Source: JAPPLB01 sp965218555 (GTDB lineage: Bacteria; Acidobacteriota; Terriglobia; Bryobacterales; UBA6623). From it: DNA of 64,000 nt. Below are positions 1-7,799 of the stretch, piece by piece. Below the pieces are notes generated by a model that worked only from the letters and a program-made list of their open reading frames with translations, did no database searches and was not told the DNA's origin. The stretch is taken from the NCBI GenBank assembly GCA_965218555.1, contig OZ244625.1:248001-312000 (forward strand), read 5' to 3'. The position numbers and the translations under genes are program-made. How positions within the stretch are numbered: position 1 is the stretch's first letter; every line of letters begins with the position of its first letter.

Positions 1-2
1 AC

Positions 3-485
3 TTCGTCGGCAAAGGCAACGATCTCTACCGCCGCAGCATGTACAGCTTCTGGAAGAGGACCGTGCCGCCACCGACCCTCGTCACCTTCGACGCGCCCGA
101 CCGCGAGAAGTGCACCGTGCGGCGCCCTCGTACGAACACGCCGTTGCAAGCACTCATCCTGATGAACGACCCGACATACGTCGAAGCATCGCGGGTTCTC
201 GCCGAGCGGGCCCTGACTGAAGGCGGGTCGAGCGACTCCGACCGGCTCGCTTTTGCTTACCGCCGCGCCACTGCACGCGAGCCTTCTCCGAAAGAGAAGG
301 ACGTTCTACTCACTCTGCTTCAGCAGCAAGCCGAGGATTACCGCCGACATCCTGATGCGGCCCGCGAGCTCCTCACACTGGGTGACTCGCCGCACGACCC
401 CAACCTTGATGAACAGGAACTCGCCGCTTGGACGATGGTGGCGAGCACCATTCTCAACCTCGACGAGACGATCACCAAGGAATAG
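3..485 (+). CDS. DUF1553 (PSD1) domain protein, C-terminal part
   Basis: The reading frame is open to the left edge, so only about the last 160 residues are present. The fragment begins with the GNDLYRRSMYSFWKRT block and continues with the TNTPLQALILMNDP block, both hallmarks of the DUF1553 (PSD1) C-terminal domain. Whole proteins of this family carry a signal peptide, often a cytochrome c motif, then DUF1549 and DUF1553, and are exported. Their biochemical role is not established. A full-length relative lies at 58816-61764, where a DUF1501 gene follows. Here the next gene is a Uma2 nuclease instead, so the usual partner is missing downstream. Confidence 0.9.
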   Translation, partial: FVGKGNDLYRRSMYSFWKRTVPPPTLVTFDAPDREKCTVRRPRTNTPLQALILMNDPTYVEASRVLAERALTEGGSSDSDRLAFAYRRATAREPSPKEKDVLLTLLQQQAEDYRRHPDAARELLTLGDSPHDPNLDEQELAAWTMVASTILNLDETITKE

Positions 486-494
486 CTCGCCTAT

Positions 495-500
495 TACAAT
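495..500 (+). promoter_or_regulatory. -10 hexamer TACAAT for the Uma2 gene
   Basis: TACAAT ends 11 nt before the ATG at 512 and there is no purine-rich ribosome-binding site between them. The predicted transcript would begin almost at the start codon. The same geometry recurs at many genes in this window. Confidence 0.5.
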
Positions 501-511
501 AGTACAAGGGT

Positions 512-1030
512 ATGCCGAGCGGAACGTTGACCTCCGTGCGTGAGTACCGGGCGACGAGCTACCGCCCTGACCGAGAGTACGTTGACGGCGTTCTCTGGGA
601 GCGCAGCGTGGGAGAACGGGACCATAGTGAGCTACAGACGGAGCTTGCCGCTTGGCTGAACGTCCGCAGGCGGCGACTCGGTATCCACGTGTTCGTCGAG
701 CAACGAATTCAAGTTTCGGCGACGCGCTATCGGGTTCCTGACATCTGTGTCACTCGTGGCGTTCGCCCGACGGAACTCGTTTTCACGAATCCGCCTTTTG
801 TCTGCATTGAGATTCTGTCGAAGGACGATCGCGACTCGGACCTTCGGGAACGGATCGAAGACTACCTGCGCTTCGGTGTGTCCTACTGTTGGGTGATCAA
901 TCCCCGCAGCCGGCGAGCATGGGCTCATACCCGCGACGGTTCAATGGAAGTGACAGACCGAGTGTTGAGAACCGATGGTCCGGCGATCGAAGTCCCCCTG
1001 CCGGAAATCTTCAAGGAACTCGAAAGCTAG
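512..1030 (+). CDS. Uma2 family (DUF820) putative endonuclease
   Basis: A 172-residue protein with the Uma2/DUF820 restriction-endonuclease-like fold. The PD-(D/E)xK elements are visible as VPDICV around residue 74 and CIEILSKDDR around residue 98, followed by the ERIEDYLRFGV helix and the CWVINP strand typical of the family. Length matches the family (about 170-200). Members are very abundant in Cyanobacteria, Chloroflexi and Acidobacteria; whether they act in defence or in mobile elements is not settled. The start is supported by a TACAAT hexamer 11 nt upstream. It stands alone between a DUF1553 gene and an oppositely oriented lipoprotein gene. Confidence 0.88.
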   Translation: MPSGTLTSVREYRATSYRPDREYVDGVLWERSVGERDHSELQTELAAWLNVRRRRLGIHVFVEQRIQVSATRYRVPDICVTRGVRPTELVFTNPPFVCIEILSKDDRDSDLRERIEDYLRFGVSYCWVINPRSRRAWAHTRDGSMEVTDRVLRTDGPAIEVPLPEIFKELES

Positions 1031-1048
1031 TCGAGCACGGCCGCTCGT

Positions 1049-1984
1049 CTACTCATCGCTCAGTTGTCGTCGCAAGTACGCCACGGCTTCCTCCTCGGAA
1101 AACGACTTCCTTCCGGAAGGCAGCCGCAGAGCGGCGATGGTCTGGTCCAACTCCCCGCCGGCCGTGCGGGACACGCGATAAAGCAGCGGGTAGTGCCGTG
1201 TATACGTCAGGTCGAAAGCCAGTCCCGCGTTATTCAAGGCGCTGAGACGCTTGTTGAACGACCGAGCGTCCGGCAGCGCCGCACATTCGCCGCGCACGAG
1301 ACCGAAGAGCGCTTTCTTCTGTTCGAGGGCTCTCGGCTTGGCGACCTGCCCATCCCGGCTCTTGCGATAAAGCTCGGCCAGGCGAGCGGCGTACCTGTTG
1401 ACGATCTCCGCCTTGCGCAAGAAGATATCCGGTTCACGTGAAAGCCTGAGATACTCCGGCGACGACTCCCCATACTCTTTCTTCGCGAAGGCAGCCGCCG
1501 CAAGAAACCCAACCAGCGTCGAAGCCGCCTCACGGATCGCCGTAGGCCAACCTTCTATTCTCGAATCGTTGTGGAAGTCCTCATGCGGAACCACGACCAG
1601 TGTCCGCTCGACGCTCGCCCTCCCGAGACTCGGCGTGATGGGTGTATGCCCGCTCGCCACGGCTTCGACCCGATAGTAGAAGACGTCGTATTTGGAGTCG
1701 TCGACCGGGCAACCTCTTGGCGTCCCTCGGCGCAGCTTGAGCTGGTAGTAGTCCGAGGGGAGCTTCAGCTTGCCCGTGTAGTAGCATCGGTAGTCGATGT
1801 AGTCTCGGCTCGACGACTGAGAGAAGTTGACCGTCTCCTCGAATCCCGTCTCCCGCTCGAAGTCCTTCAATGAACGGATCAGCTCCGCCCGCGGTACGTC
1901 CGCCGAGCGAACGAGCCGCGCTTTCGCCGCGCAGCCCAGGCAGGCGGCAGCCAGGCCGAGCACCCCAAGAATCCTTAGCAGCAT
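1049..1984 (-). CDS. Lipoprotein, putative zinc metallopeptidase of the predicted-aminopeptidase type
   Basis: A 311-residue lipoprotein: a hydrophobic signal ends in the lipobox ACLGC near residue 18, so it should be anchored to a membrane. Around residue 133 there is an HEDFH sequence (HExxH zinc-ligand pattern) and 15-20 residues further on REAASTLVG, which could give the third ligand Glu. The spacing and the following glycine-rich segment resemble the predicted aminopeptidase family (PF10023), where the pattern is HELAH and NEAFATFVG. Overall similarity is weak, so I infer a metallopeptidase fold, not a substrate. It is divergent from YjbQ, with back-to-back -10 boxes between them. Confidence 0.6.
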   Translation of the reverse strand: MLLRILGVLGLAAACLGCAAKARLVRSADVPRAELIRSLKDFERETGFEETVNFSQSSSRDYIDYRCYYTGKLKLPSDYYQLKLRRGTPRGCPVDDSKYDVFYYRVEAVASGHTPITPSLGRASVERTLVVVPHEDFHNDSRIEGWPTAIREAASTLVGFLAAAAFAKKEYGESSPEYLRLSREPDIFLRKAEIVNRYAARLAELYRKSRDGQVAKPRALEQKKALFGLVRGECAALPDARSFNKRLSALNNAGLAFDLTYTRHYPLLYRVSRTAGGELDQTIAALRLPSGRKSFSEEEAVAYLRRQLSDE

Positions 1985-1995
1985 GCCAAGACCGC

Positions 1996-2055
1996 ATTGT
2001 CCCGGAAAGTCGGCGGCCGTTGCAGCACGATTTCAGGCGATCTGTCCGCTACACT
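1996..2055. promoter_or_regulatory. Divergent -10 boxes between the lipoprotein and yjbQ genes
   Basis: On the minus strand GACAAT (2001-1996) lies 11 nt before the lipoprotein ATG at 1984. On the plus strand TACACT (2050-2055) lies 10 nt before a GTG at 2066. Both distances predict transcripts starting within a few nucleotides of the start codon. Confidence 0.45.
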
Positions 2056-2065
2056 ACTTGGACTC

Positions 2066-2485
2066 GTGCGGCAGTTCACCCGCCAGATCACCGTCTCCAC
2101 CCGCGGCAAGGGGTTCTACGAAGTCACCCGAGAAACCTGCTCCTGGGTCAACAGCCTCGACATCCAGGAAGGCCTCCTCACGATCTTCCTCCGCCACACC
2201 TCCGCCTCTTTGCTCATCCAGGAAAACGCCGACCCGGACGTCGTCCGCGATCTCGAAACCTTCTTCAGCCGCCTCGTCCCCGAGGACAACAGCCTCTACA
2301 CCCACACCATGGAAGGTTCCGACGACATGCCGGCTCACATCCGAGCCGCCCTCACCCAGAGTCAACTCTCCATCCCCATTCGCCAGGGTCGCCCCGCGCT
2401 CGGCACCTGGCAAGGCATCTACGTCTTCGAGCACCGCCGCCGCGCGCACCAAAGAAGCTTGGCGCTGCATGTTCTCGGCGAATAG
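2066..2485 (+). CDS. YjbQ/UPF0047 family protein
   Basis: The 139-residue product from the GTG at 2066 matches the family length. It carries the family signature: RHTSASLLIQENADPDVVRDL around residues 47-67, THTMEGSDDMPAHIRAAL, and the C-terminal GTWQGIYVFEHRRRAHQR. YjbQ proteins are trimeric cytosolic proteins with weak thiamine-phosphate-synthase activity in vitro; their true role is unclear. An upstream in-frame ATG at 1997 would add 23 residues with no family counterpart and would place the -10 box inside the gene, so I prefer 2066. The gene is monocistronic. Confidence 0.88.
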   Translation: MRQFTRQITVSTRGKGFYEVTRETCSWVNSLDIQEGLLTIFLRHTSASLLIQENADPDVVRDLETFFSRLVPEDNSLYTHTMEGSDDMPAHIRAALTQSQLSIPIRQGRPALGTWQGIYVFEHRRRAHQRSLALHVLGE

Positions 2486-2639
2486 ATAACTGCGGCCCGA
2501 AGCGTCGCGGCGAGTCGCGAGACGACGGTTGCGGCCGATCCGTCGGCCCGACCCCGCCCGTGACCACGCGGCAATCCTCCTCGGCATGGGCTCGAAACGC
2601 GTGGCGTACCGCTGCTGCGTGCTGACGAAAGACGACTGG

Positions 2640-2658
2640 TACAATCGACAGGTACAAT
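2640..2658 (+). promoter_or_regulatory. Tandem TACAAT hexamers upstream of the exporter permease
   Basis: TACAAT occurs twice, at 2640-2645 and 2653-2658, in a short 13-nt direct repeat (GGTACAATC). The second copy is 29 nt before the ATG at 2688. They could be alternative -10 elements for the permease operon. Confidence 0.4.
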
Positions 2659-2687
2659 CCAGGAAAGTCGTTCCATCCGCGGCCGCC

Positions 2688-3836
2688 ATGCTCAGATTTG
2701 TCCCCTTGACCTTCAAGAATCTGCTTCGGAATCGCCGCCGTACGATCCTGACCGTCGCCAGCATCACGATGTCGCTCCTGCTGGTCGGCGTGCTGCTGTC
2801 CGTCTATTCGGCGTTCTATTTTCGCGGCGGCACCGAGGAGGAAGCTCTACGCCTCATCGTGCGGCACCGCGTGTCGCTGGCAATGGAGTTGCCGCAGTAT
2901 TACGAAAGCCGCATCCAAGAGGTCGACGGAGTAGAAACCCTGACAAAGTTCTCATGGTTCGGGGGTAAATACAAGGACAATCGCCCGGAGGAGTTCTTCG
3001 CGCGATTCGCCGTCGACCCCGAACAGGTTTTCAAAGTCCTTACCGAGGTCAGCATCCCGGAAGACCAATACCAAGCCTGGCTCCGCGATCGGCAGGGCAT
3101 CGCGATCGGCAGCTCCGTCGTGAACCGGACCGGCCTGCAACTCGGCGACCGCTTTACCCTCGTCGGCGACATCTACCCCATCAACCTCGATGTCGTCGTC
3201 CGCGCCATCTTCGACGGCCCCGAAGACAACAACAGTTTTTTTCACTGGAAGTACTTCGAAGAGAGTTTGCCCGAGAACCGCAGGGGAGAGGTCGGGACGT
3301 TCTACATTCGAGTTCGCTCCCCTGACGACGTACCCCGTGTCGCCCAGGCCGTCGATGACATGTTCCGGAATTCGCCCCAGCCGACCAAGACCGAAACCGA
3401 GCGCGCCTTTCAACTCGCCTTCGTGAGCCAGATGGGCAATGTCAAGCTCTTCCTGCTGAGCATCGCGGGCGCTGTCGTCTTCACGATTCTGCTGGTGTCG
3501 GGCAACACGGTCGCGATGTCGGTCCGCGAGCGTATTCAGGAAATCGGCGTTTTGAAGACTCTCGGCTTCACTTCGGCCACGGTCTTGTCAATGATCATCG
3601 CCGAAGCGGTGCTCATCGCGTTCGTCGGAGGGGTGTTGGGGACTGCTTTGACCTACTTGGTGACAGGCCTCGCCACCGAAATGCTGGTCGGTTTCTTCGA
3701 GGGACTCATCCTGCCCTGGTGGGGAGTGTTCTTTTGCCTCGGTATCGCCCTCCTCATCGGCATCATCAGCTCGATCGTGCCGGCGATCATCGCGGCGCGC
3801 ACTCGAGTCACCGATGCGCTCCGCCACGCCGGCTGA
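2688..3836 (+). CDS. ABC transporter permease, FtsX/MacB type (first of pair)
   Basis: A 382-residue inner-membrane protein. TM1 lies at about residues 19-43, a large extracytoplasmic domain follows, and three C-terminal TM segments lie at about 253-278, 297-325 and 340-372. This is the FtsX/MacB permease layout; the segment ERIQEIGVLKTLGF after TM2 is the conserved FtsX coupling helix. I start it at the ATG at 2688 (MLRFVPLTFKNLLRNRRR) because this gives the standard short cytoplasmic N-terminus; an in-frame upstream extension has no family features. With the next gene, the membrane-fusion protein and the ATPase it should form a MacAB-like exporter. Substrate unknown; no TolC-type outer membrane gene is nearby. 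Confidence 0.9.
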   Translation: MLRFVPLTFKNLLRNRRRTILTVASITMSLLLVGVLLSVYSAFYFRGGTEEEALRLIVRHRVSLAMELPQYYESRIQEVDGVETLTKFSWFGGKYKDNRPEEFFARFAVDPEQVFKVLTEVSIPEDQYQAWLRDRQGIAIGSSVVNRTGLQLGDRFTLVGDIYPINLDVVVRAIFDGPEDNNSFFHWKYFEESLPENRRGEVGTFYIRVRSPDDVPRVAQAVDDMFRNSPQPTKTETERAFQLAFVSQMGNVKLFLLSIAGAVVFTILLVSGNTVAMSVRERIQEIGVLKTLGFTSATVLSMIIAEAVLIAFVGGVLGTALTYLVTGLATEMLVGFFEGLILPWWGVFFCLGIALLIGIISSIVPAIIAARTRVTDALRHAG

Positions 3837-3854
3837 CAACCATACATCCCCGCC

Positions 3855-5030
3855 ATGGCCATCCCTCTCTCGTACAACTTCCGGAATCTGTTCGTCCGCA
3901 AGACGACCACCATCATGACGGCGCTGGGCATCGCCCTCTCGGTCGCCGTGCTGGTCGGAATCAGCGCGCTGGTCGGCGGCCTCAACGGCGCGCTCGCCGT
4001 GACGGGCGATTCGCTGCACGTGATTGTCATGCGCCAAGGCTCGACGGCCGAGCTCAATAGCACCGTCACCCGCGAGCAGTTCCAGAACCTCAAGTTCATC
4101 GAGGGCATCGCCGAAGAGAACGGTGAGCCGATGGCGTCGCTCGAAGTGCTCACGGTGTTCAATCTTCCGTTCCGGAGCAACCCCGACGAGGTCGCCAACG
4201 TGAATGTCCGCGGACTCCCTCCGATGGGCATCCGACTCCGCGAAACGGCAGGAACCCTGCAGATCTCCCGCGGCCGCTGGTTCGAGCACGGCAAGCGCGA
4301 AGTGGCGGTCGGCCGCGGCATCTTCGAGACGAACGAAGGAACCTCCATCGGTGACAAGCTCGACTTCGGCCGCGGCGAGTGGGAAGTCGTCGGCGTTTTC
4401 GACGCGGGCAAATCCGCCTACAACAGCGAAATCTGGGCCGACGCCAATCTGCTCACCATCGACCTCGGCCGCGGCGGCACGTTGAGCACCGCGTTACTCC
4501 GGGCGACAGACGAAGTAACCGCCGCGACACTGAAAAACCGCGTTGCCGACGACCAACGGCTCTTGCTCGAGGCGCTCAGCGAACGCGAGTACTACGAGAA
4601 GCAGACCACATCCGGCCAACCAGTTCAGGTTCTGGGCGTGTTCGTCTCGATCATCATGGCCATCGGCAGCAGCTTTGCGGCAATGAACACGATGTACGCC
4701 GCCGTCGCCCGGCGCGCTCGCGAAGTGGGCGTTCTACGGATGCTGGGCTTCTCACGCGGCAGCGTACTGCTCTCGTTCCTGTTGGAGTCGCTGCTGCTTT
4801 CCTTGTTGGGCGGGATGCTCGGTTGTCTGCTTGTTCTCCCTTTGGATGGCCTTGGCGGCCGGATCGGAAACTTCGTGACGTTCAGTATCACCACCTTCGA
4901 GTTCGAGATCACGTCCAGCGCGCTATTGCTCGGCATGAGTTTCGCGGCGGTCATGGGTGTGCTGGGGGGAGTGCTCCCGGCGCGTGTGGCGGCGCGGCAG
5001 GAGATTCTCGGCTCGATGCGCAACGTATAG
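3855..5030 (+). CDS. ABC transporter permease, FtsX/MacB type (second of pair)
   Basis: A 391-residue paralogue of the preceding permease with the same topology: one N-terminal TM (about 17-40), a periplasmic domain, then three TM segments after about residue 255. RAREVGVLRMLGFSRG is the coupling-helix segment. It starts 18 nt after the upstream stop, so the two permeases are co-transcribed and probably form a heterodimer. Its TAG stop codon is the first three bases of interspersed repeat copy A, which separates the permeases from the fusion-protein and ATPase genes. Confidence 0.9.
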   Translation: MAIPLSYNFRNLFVRKTTTIMTALGIALSVAVLVGISALVGGLNGALAVTGDSLHVIVMRQGSTAELNSTVTREQFQNLKFIEGIAEENGEPMASLEVLTVFNLPFRSNPDEVANVNVRGLPPMGIRLRETAGTLQISRGRWFEHGKREVAVGRGIFETNEGTSIGDKLDFGRGEWEVVGVFDAGKSAYNSEIWADANLLTIDLGRGGTLSTALLRATDEVTAATLKNRVADDQRLLLEALSEREYYEKQTTSGQPVQVLGVFVSIIMAIGSSFAAMNTMYAAVARRAREVGVLRMLGFSRGSVLLSFLLESLLLSLLGGMLGCLLVLPLDGLGGRIGNFVTFSITTFEFEITSSALLLGMSFAAVMGVLGGVLPARVAARQEILGSMRNV

Positions 5031-5209
5031 CCTACATTTCTCACCACCTGACGGCCGAAGCACGCGATACGACCGCCATGACTTCGTTGCGCTTGCTTGC
5101 CGTGCTCGATGTACTTTCAAGTACACCTGCGCGCGACAAGCGGCTCGCGTCTCGTCCTGCCGGCCCTCTCACCCACTTCGTCTCGCCACGTGGTAAGAAA
5201 TACAGGCTA
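5028..5209. repeat. Interspersed ~182-bp palindromic repeat, copy A
   Basis: Starts TAGCCTACATTTCTCACCAC and ends with the inverted form (GTGGTAAGAAATACAGGCTA). The arms continue inward with mismatches to a central stem around GTACTTTCAAGTAC, so the whole unit can fold as one long hairpin. It is over 85% similar by eye to copies at 21918, 45686, 48312 and 58595. It contains a spurious reading frame beginning MTSLRLLAVLDV that recurs in most copies. It follows the permease with no gap and may serve as its terminator. Confidence 0.85.
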
Positions 5210-5243
5210 GTCGGCCTCACGGCTGAGGCGGGGCCGAAACCGC

Positions 5244-5249
5244 TACACT
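5244..5249 (+). promoter_or_regulatory. Possible -10 box for the fusion-protein gene
   Basis: TACACT in the context CCGCTACACTGC, 52 nt before the ATG at 5302 and just after repeat copy A. It would let the second half of the exporter operon be transcribed independently if the repeat terminates transcription. A short hairpin (GCCTCA-CGGC-TGAGGC, 5214-5229) precedes it. Confidence 0.35.
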
Positions 5250-5301
5250 GCAAACTTGCGTCAGCGGCTGCAAACCCCGGCCGGCCGTCTCGACAAGATC
5301 A

Positions 5302-6651
5302 ATGGCTACGGACACCCGGCAAGTCGATCAGAGGCTCGCCAGCCTCAAGATCGACCGCTCACAACGCGGCGGCGAGCCGGCGCGCTGGGCGAAATGGTGG
5401 ATCATCATCGGCGTTGTCGCCTTCGCCGCGCTCGGAATCTGGCGCTTCGGCTTCGCTGAGGCGGGGCTGATCGAGGTCGACACCATCAGAGTGACTCCGC
5501 AGACAGCAGGCTTGAGCGGTCAACAGGTCGTCCTCAACGCCGCCGGCTACGTCATCGCGCACTACAAGATTGAAGTCGCCTCCAAAGTTCTGGGCAAGGT
5601 AGCCTGGATCGGCGTCGAAAAAGGAGACACCGTCACCCAGGGGAACCCCATCGTACGCGTCGAGGATGACGAGTACCGCGCGAGGGTCCGTCAGACTGAA
5701 GGCAACCTCGCGGCCTTGCAGGCGCGGCTCGCGGAACTGGAAGCCGGCTCTCGCCCCGAGGAGATCCAACTTGCCCGTGCGAACCTCGAGGAAGCCAAAG
5801 CGGACCTCGAAAACGCCCGTGTCAACCTCGACCGCGTTCGCACTCTCCATGCGGAAGGCGTTGTGCCGCAGCAAGACCTGGATGACGCCAAAGCCCGCTA
5901 CGACGCGCGGCAAGCCCGAGTGGCATCCTTGGATCGCGCCTACGAGCTGGTACGCATCGGTCCCCGCCAGGAAGAAATCGACTACGTGCGCGGTCAGGTC
6001 AAACAAGCCGAAGGCGAATTGGCGTACACCCTCACGCAGCTCGAAGCCACGGTGATTCGCGCGCCCGTGACGGGTACGATTCTCGAGAGAAACGTCGAGG
6101 TGGGCGAGTTCATCACGACCAGCTTCGTGGGAGAGCGCGGAGCCAAGGGGTTCGTCGTGTCTTTGGCGGACCTGAACGACCTGCAGGTCGAGCTCGATAT
6201 CAGCCAGGACGACTTCGCAAAGCTCACCATGGGCCAAAACGCCGTCGTCGCCACCGACGCCTTTCCCGATCGCAAATACCAGAGCACCATCGTCGAAATG
6301 TCGCCCGAAGCCGACCGCCAGAAGGCCACGGTTCAGGTGAAGGTGCAGATTCTGGAACCGGACTCCTTCTTGCGGCCCGAGATGAACGCCAATGTCGCGT
6401 TCCTCGCCGAGGAGCAGCCCGCCGACGCCGCTCCCGCGCGCCCGACGATCACGATTCCCACGTCTGCCCTGGTGAACGGCGACAGTGTTTTCGTTGTTCA
6501 CGACGGCCACACCGCCAAGCGCACGATCAGCGTGCGGAAGACGACGCCGCGCGGCGTGGAAATCGGCGGCGGTCTGGCCGGCGGCGAGGACATCATCGTC
6601 TCTCCGCCGCAGGATCTCCAGGACGGGGCCCCCATACGAGTGAGGCAGTGA
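5302..6651 (+). CDS. HlyD/MacA family membrane-fusion protein
   Basis: A 449-residue periplasmic adaptor anchored by one N-terminal TM (about residues 32-51). A biotinyl-lipoyl-like half-domain (about 75-125) leads into a long alpha-helical hairpin rich in Ala/Glu/Arg (about 130-245). The second lipoyl half follows (VIRAPVTGTILERNVEVGEF, from about 250), then beta-barrel and membrane-proximal domains. These elements identify an MFP of the MacA/HlyD type that bridges the inner-membrane exporter to an outer-membrane channel. It overlaps the ATPase gene by 4 nt. It belongs functionally with the two permeases upstream, from which repeat copy A separates it. Confidence 0.92.
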   Translation: MATDTRQVDQRLASLKIDRSQRGGEPARWAKWWIIIGVVAFAALGIWRFGFAEAGLIEVDTIRVTPQTAGLSGQQVVLNAAGYVIAHYKIEVASKVLGKVAWIGVEKGDTVTQGNPIVRVEDDEYRARVRQTEGNLAALQARLAELEAGSRPEEIQLARANLEEAKADLENARVNLDRVRTLHAEGVVPQQDLDDAKARYDARQARVASLDRAYELVRIGPRQEEIDYVRGQVKQAEGELAYTLTQLEATVIRAPVTGTILERNVEVGEFITTSFVGERGAKGFVVSLADLNDLQVELDISQDDFAKLTMGQNAVVATDAFPDRKYQSTIVEMSPEADRQKATVQVKVQILEPDSFLRPEMNANVAFLAEEQPADAAPARPTITIPTSALVNGDSVFVVHDGHTAKRTISVRKTTPRGVEIGGGLAGGEDIIVSPPQDLQDGAPIRVRQ

Positions 6652-7391
6652 TGCGCGAAGAAACCGGTCAGGGACAACAAGCCGTCGAGCTCCGAGGCGT
6701 GGTCAAGGAGTACCGCCGCGACGAGTTCAGCGTGCTGGCGCTCAACAACGTTGACCTCGACATCCCGCGTAAGGATTTCCTGGCGCTGATGGGTCCCTCC
6801 GGATCCGGCAAGTCAACGATGCTCCATCTCATCGCCGGCATCGACAGACCGACGGCGGGCCGCCTGACCGTGCTCGGCGACGATATCGGCGGCATGGGTG
6901 AAAAGGAACTCGCCGCCTGGCGCAGCGAGCACATCGGCTACATCTTCCAGACGTTCAACCTCATCCCCGTCCTCACCGCCTTGGAAAACGTAGAACTGCC
7001 GCTGCTGCTGACCCGTCTCAGCAAGAAACAGCGCCTGGAGAACGCCAAGACGGCTCTCGATATCGTCGGATTGAGCGACCGCCTCGATCATTACCCGCGG
7101 CAACTCTCCGGCGGACAGGAACAGCGCGTCGCTATCGCCCGCGCCATCGTCACGGACCCGGCGATCATTCTGGCCGACGAACCCACCGGCGACCTCGACG
7201 CCGCTTCCGCCAAAGAAGCGCTGAACGCCCTCGCCCTGCTCAACGAGCAGCACGGCAAAACCATCGTCATCGTCACCCACGACCCCCACGCCGCCAAGTA
7301 CGCCCGCAAGACCCGCTACATCGAAAAAGGAGACCTCCTCCCCGAAGGCCAACTCCCCGAAGACTGGTTCTCCACCCCCGCCCCAACCTGA
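6648..7391 (+). CDS. ABC transporter ATPase, MacB/LolD type
   Basis: A 247-residue nucleotide-binding subunit with Walker A GPSGSGKS (about 49-56), the Q-loop in YIFQTFNLIP, signature LSGGQEQR (about 149) and Walker B IILADEPTGDLD followed by the H-loop THD. The PTGDLD and FNLIP motifs are characteristic of the MacB/LolD/FtsE branch that serves FtsX-type permeases. It starts at GTG 6648, overlapping the fusion-protein stop, so translation is coupled. LSGGQE instead of the commoner LSGGQQ is a minor variant. It completes the exporter made of the two permeases and the fusion protein. Confidence 0.92.
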   Translation: MMREETGQGQQAVELRGVVKEYRRDEFSVLALNNVDLDIPRKDFLALMGPSGSGKSTMLHLIAGIDRPTAGRLTVLGDDIGGMGEKELAAWRSEHIGYIFQTFNLIPVLTALENVELPLLLTRLSKKQRLENAKTALDIVGLSDRLDHYPRQLSGGQEQRVAIARAIVTDPAIILADEPTGDLDAASAKEALNALALLNEQHGKTIVIVTHDPHAAKYARKTRYIEKGDLLPEGQLPEDWFSTPAPT

Positions 7392-7655
7392 CCCGCCAAC
7401 GCTTTCCGCATTTCCGGGGGAGAGGACGGGCCATGCAGCGCCGCGGCTCCGATCGAGACGGTCGCCGCCGCCGGAAGCAACGCCACCGACTGGAGCACCG
7501 GCATGGAGCCCCGTCTGGTCGTTTTTCGACGGCGCTGGACGGCTAAGGTCGGTGTCGGTGCGAATCTGAGCTCATCCCGCTCGCCCACCCGAAACACCTG
7601 TTCCCGCACCTCTTCACAGATCCCTCTCCGCCTGGTTGCGGAAACGCTGAAATTC

Positions 7656-7685
7656 TTGACTATTCGGTTGGGCCTGTGCTATCTT
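7656..7685 (+). promoter_or_regulatory. Sigma-70-like promoter of the TonB receptor gene
   Basis: TTGACT (7656-7661) and TATCTT (7680-7685) are separated by 18 nt. It is the clearest -35/-10 pair in the window and gives the receptor a leader of about 110 nt. In the rest of the 408-bp intergenic region from 7392 I see no gene and no strong repeat. Confidence 0.6.
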
Positions 7686-7799
7686 GACTCAGATTTTCTT
7701 TGGGGGTAGTATGTCCGGCGTCGCCGTAGTGCACGATCCGGGCAGTTGGTTGAGGACACTCCCCCATTGCCAGAGATCGAACTTTTTGAGGAAAATAAC

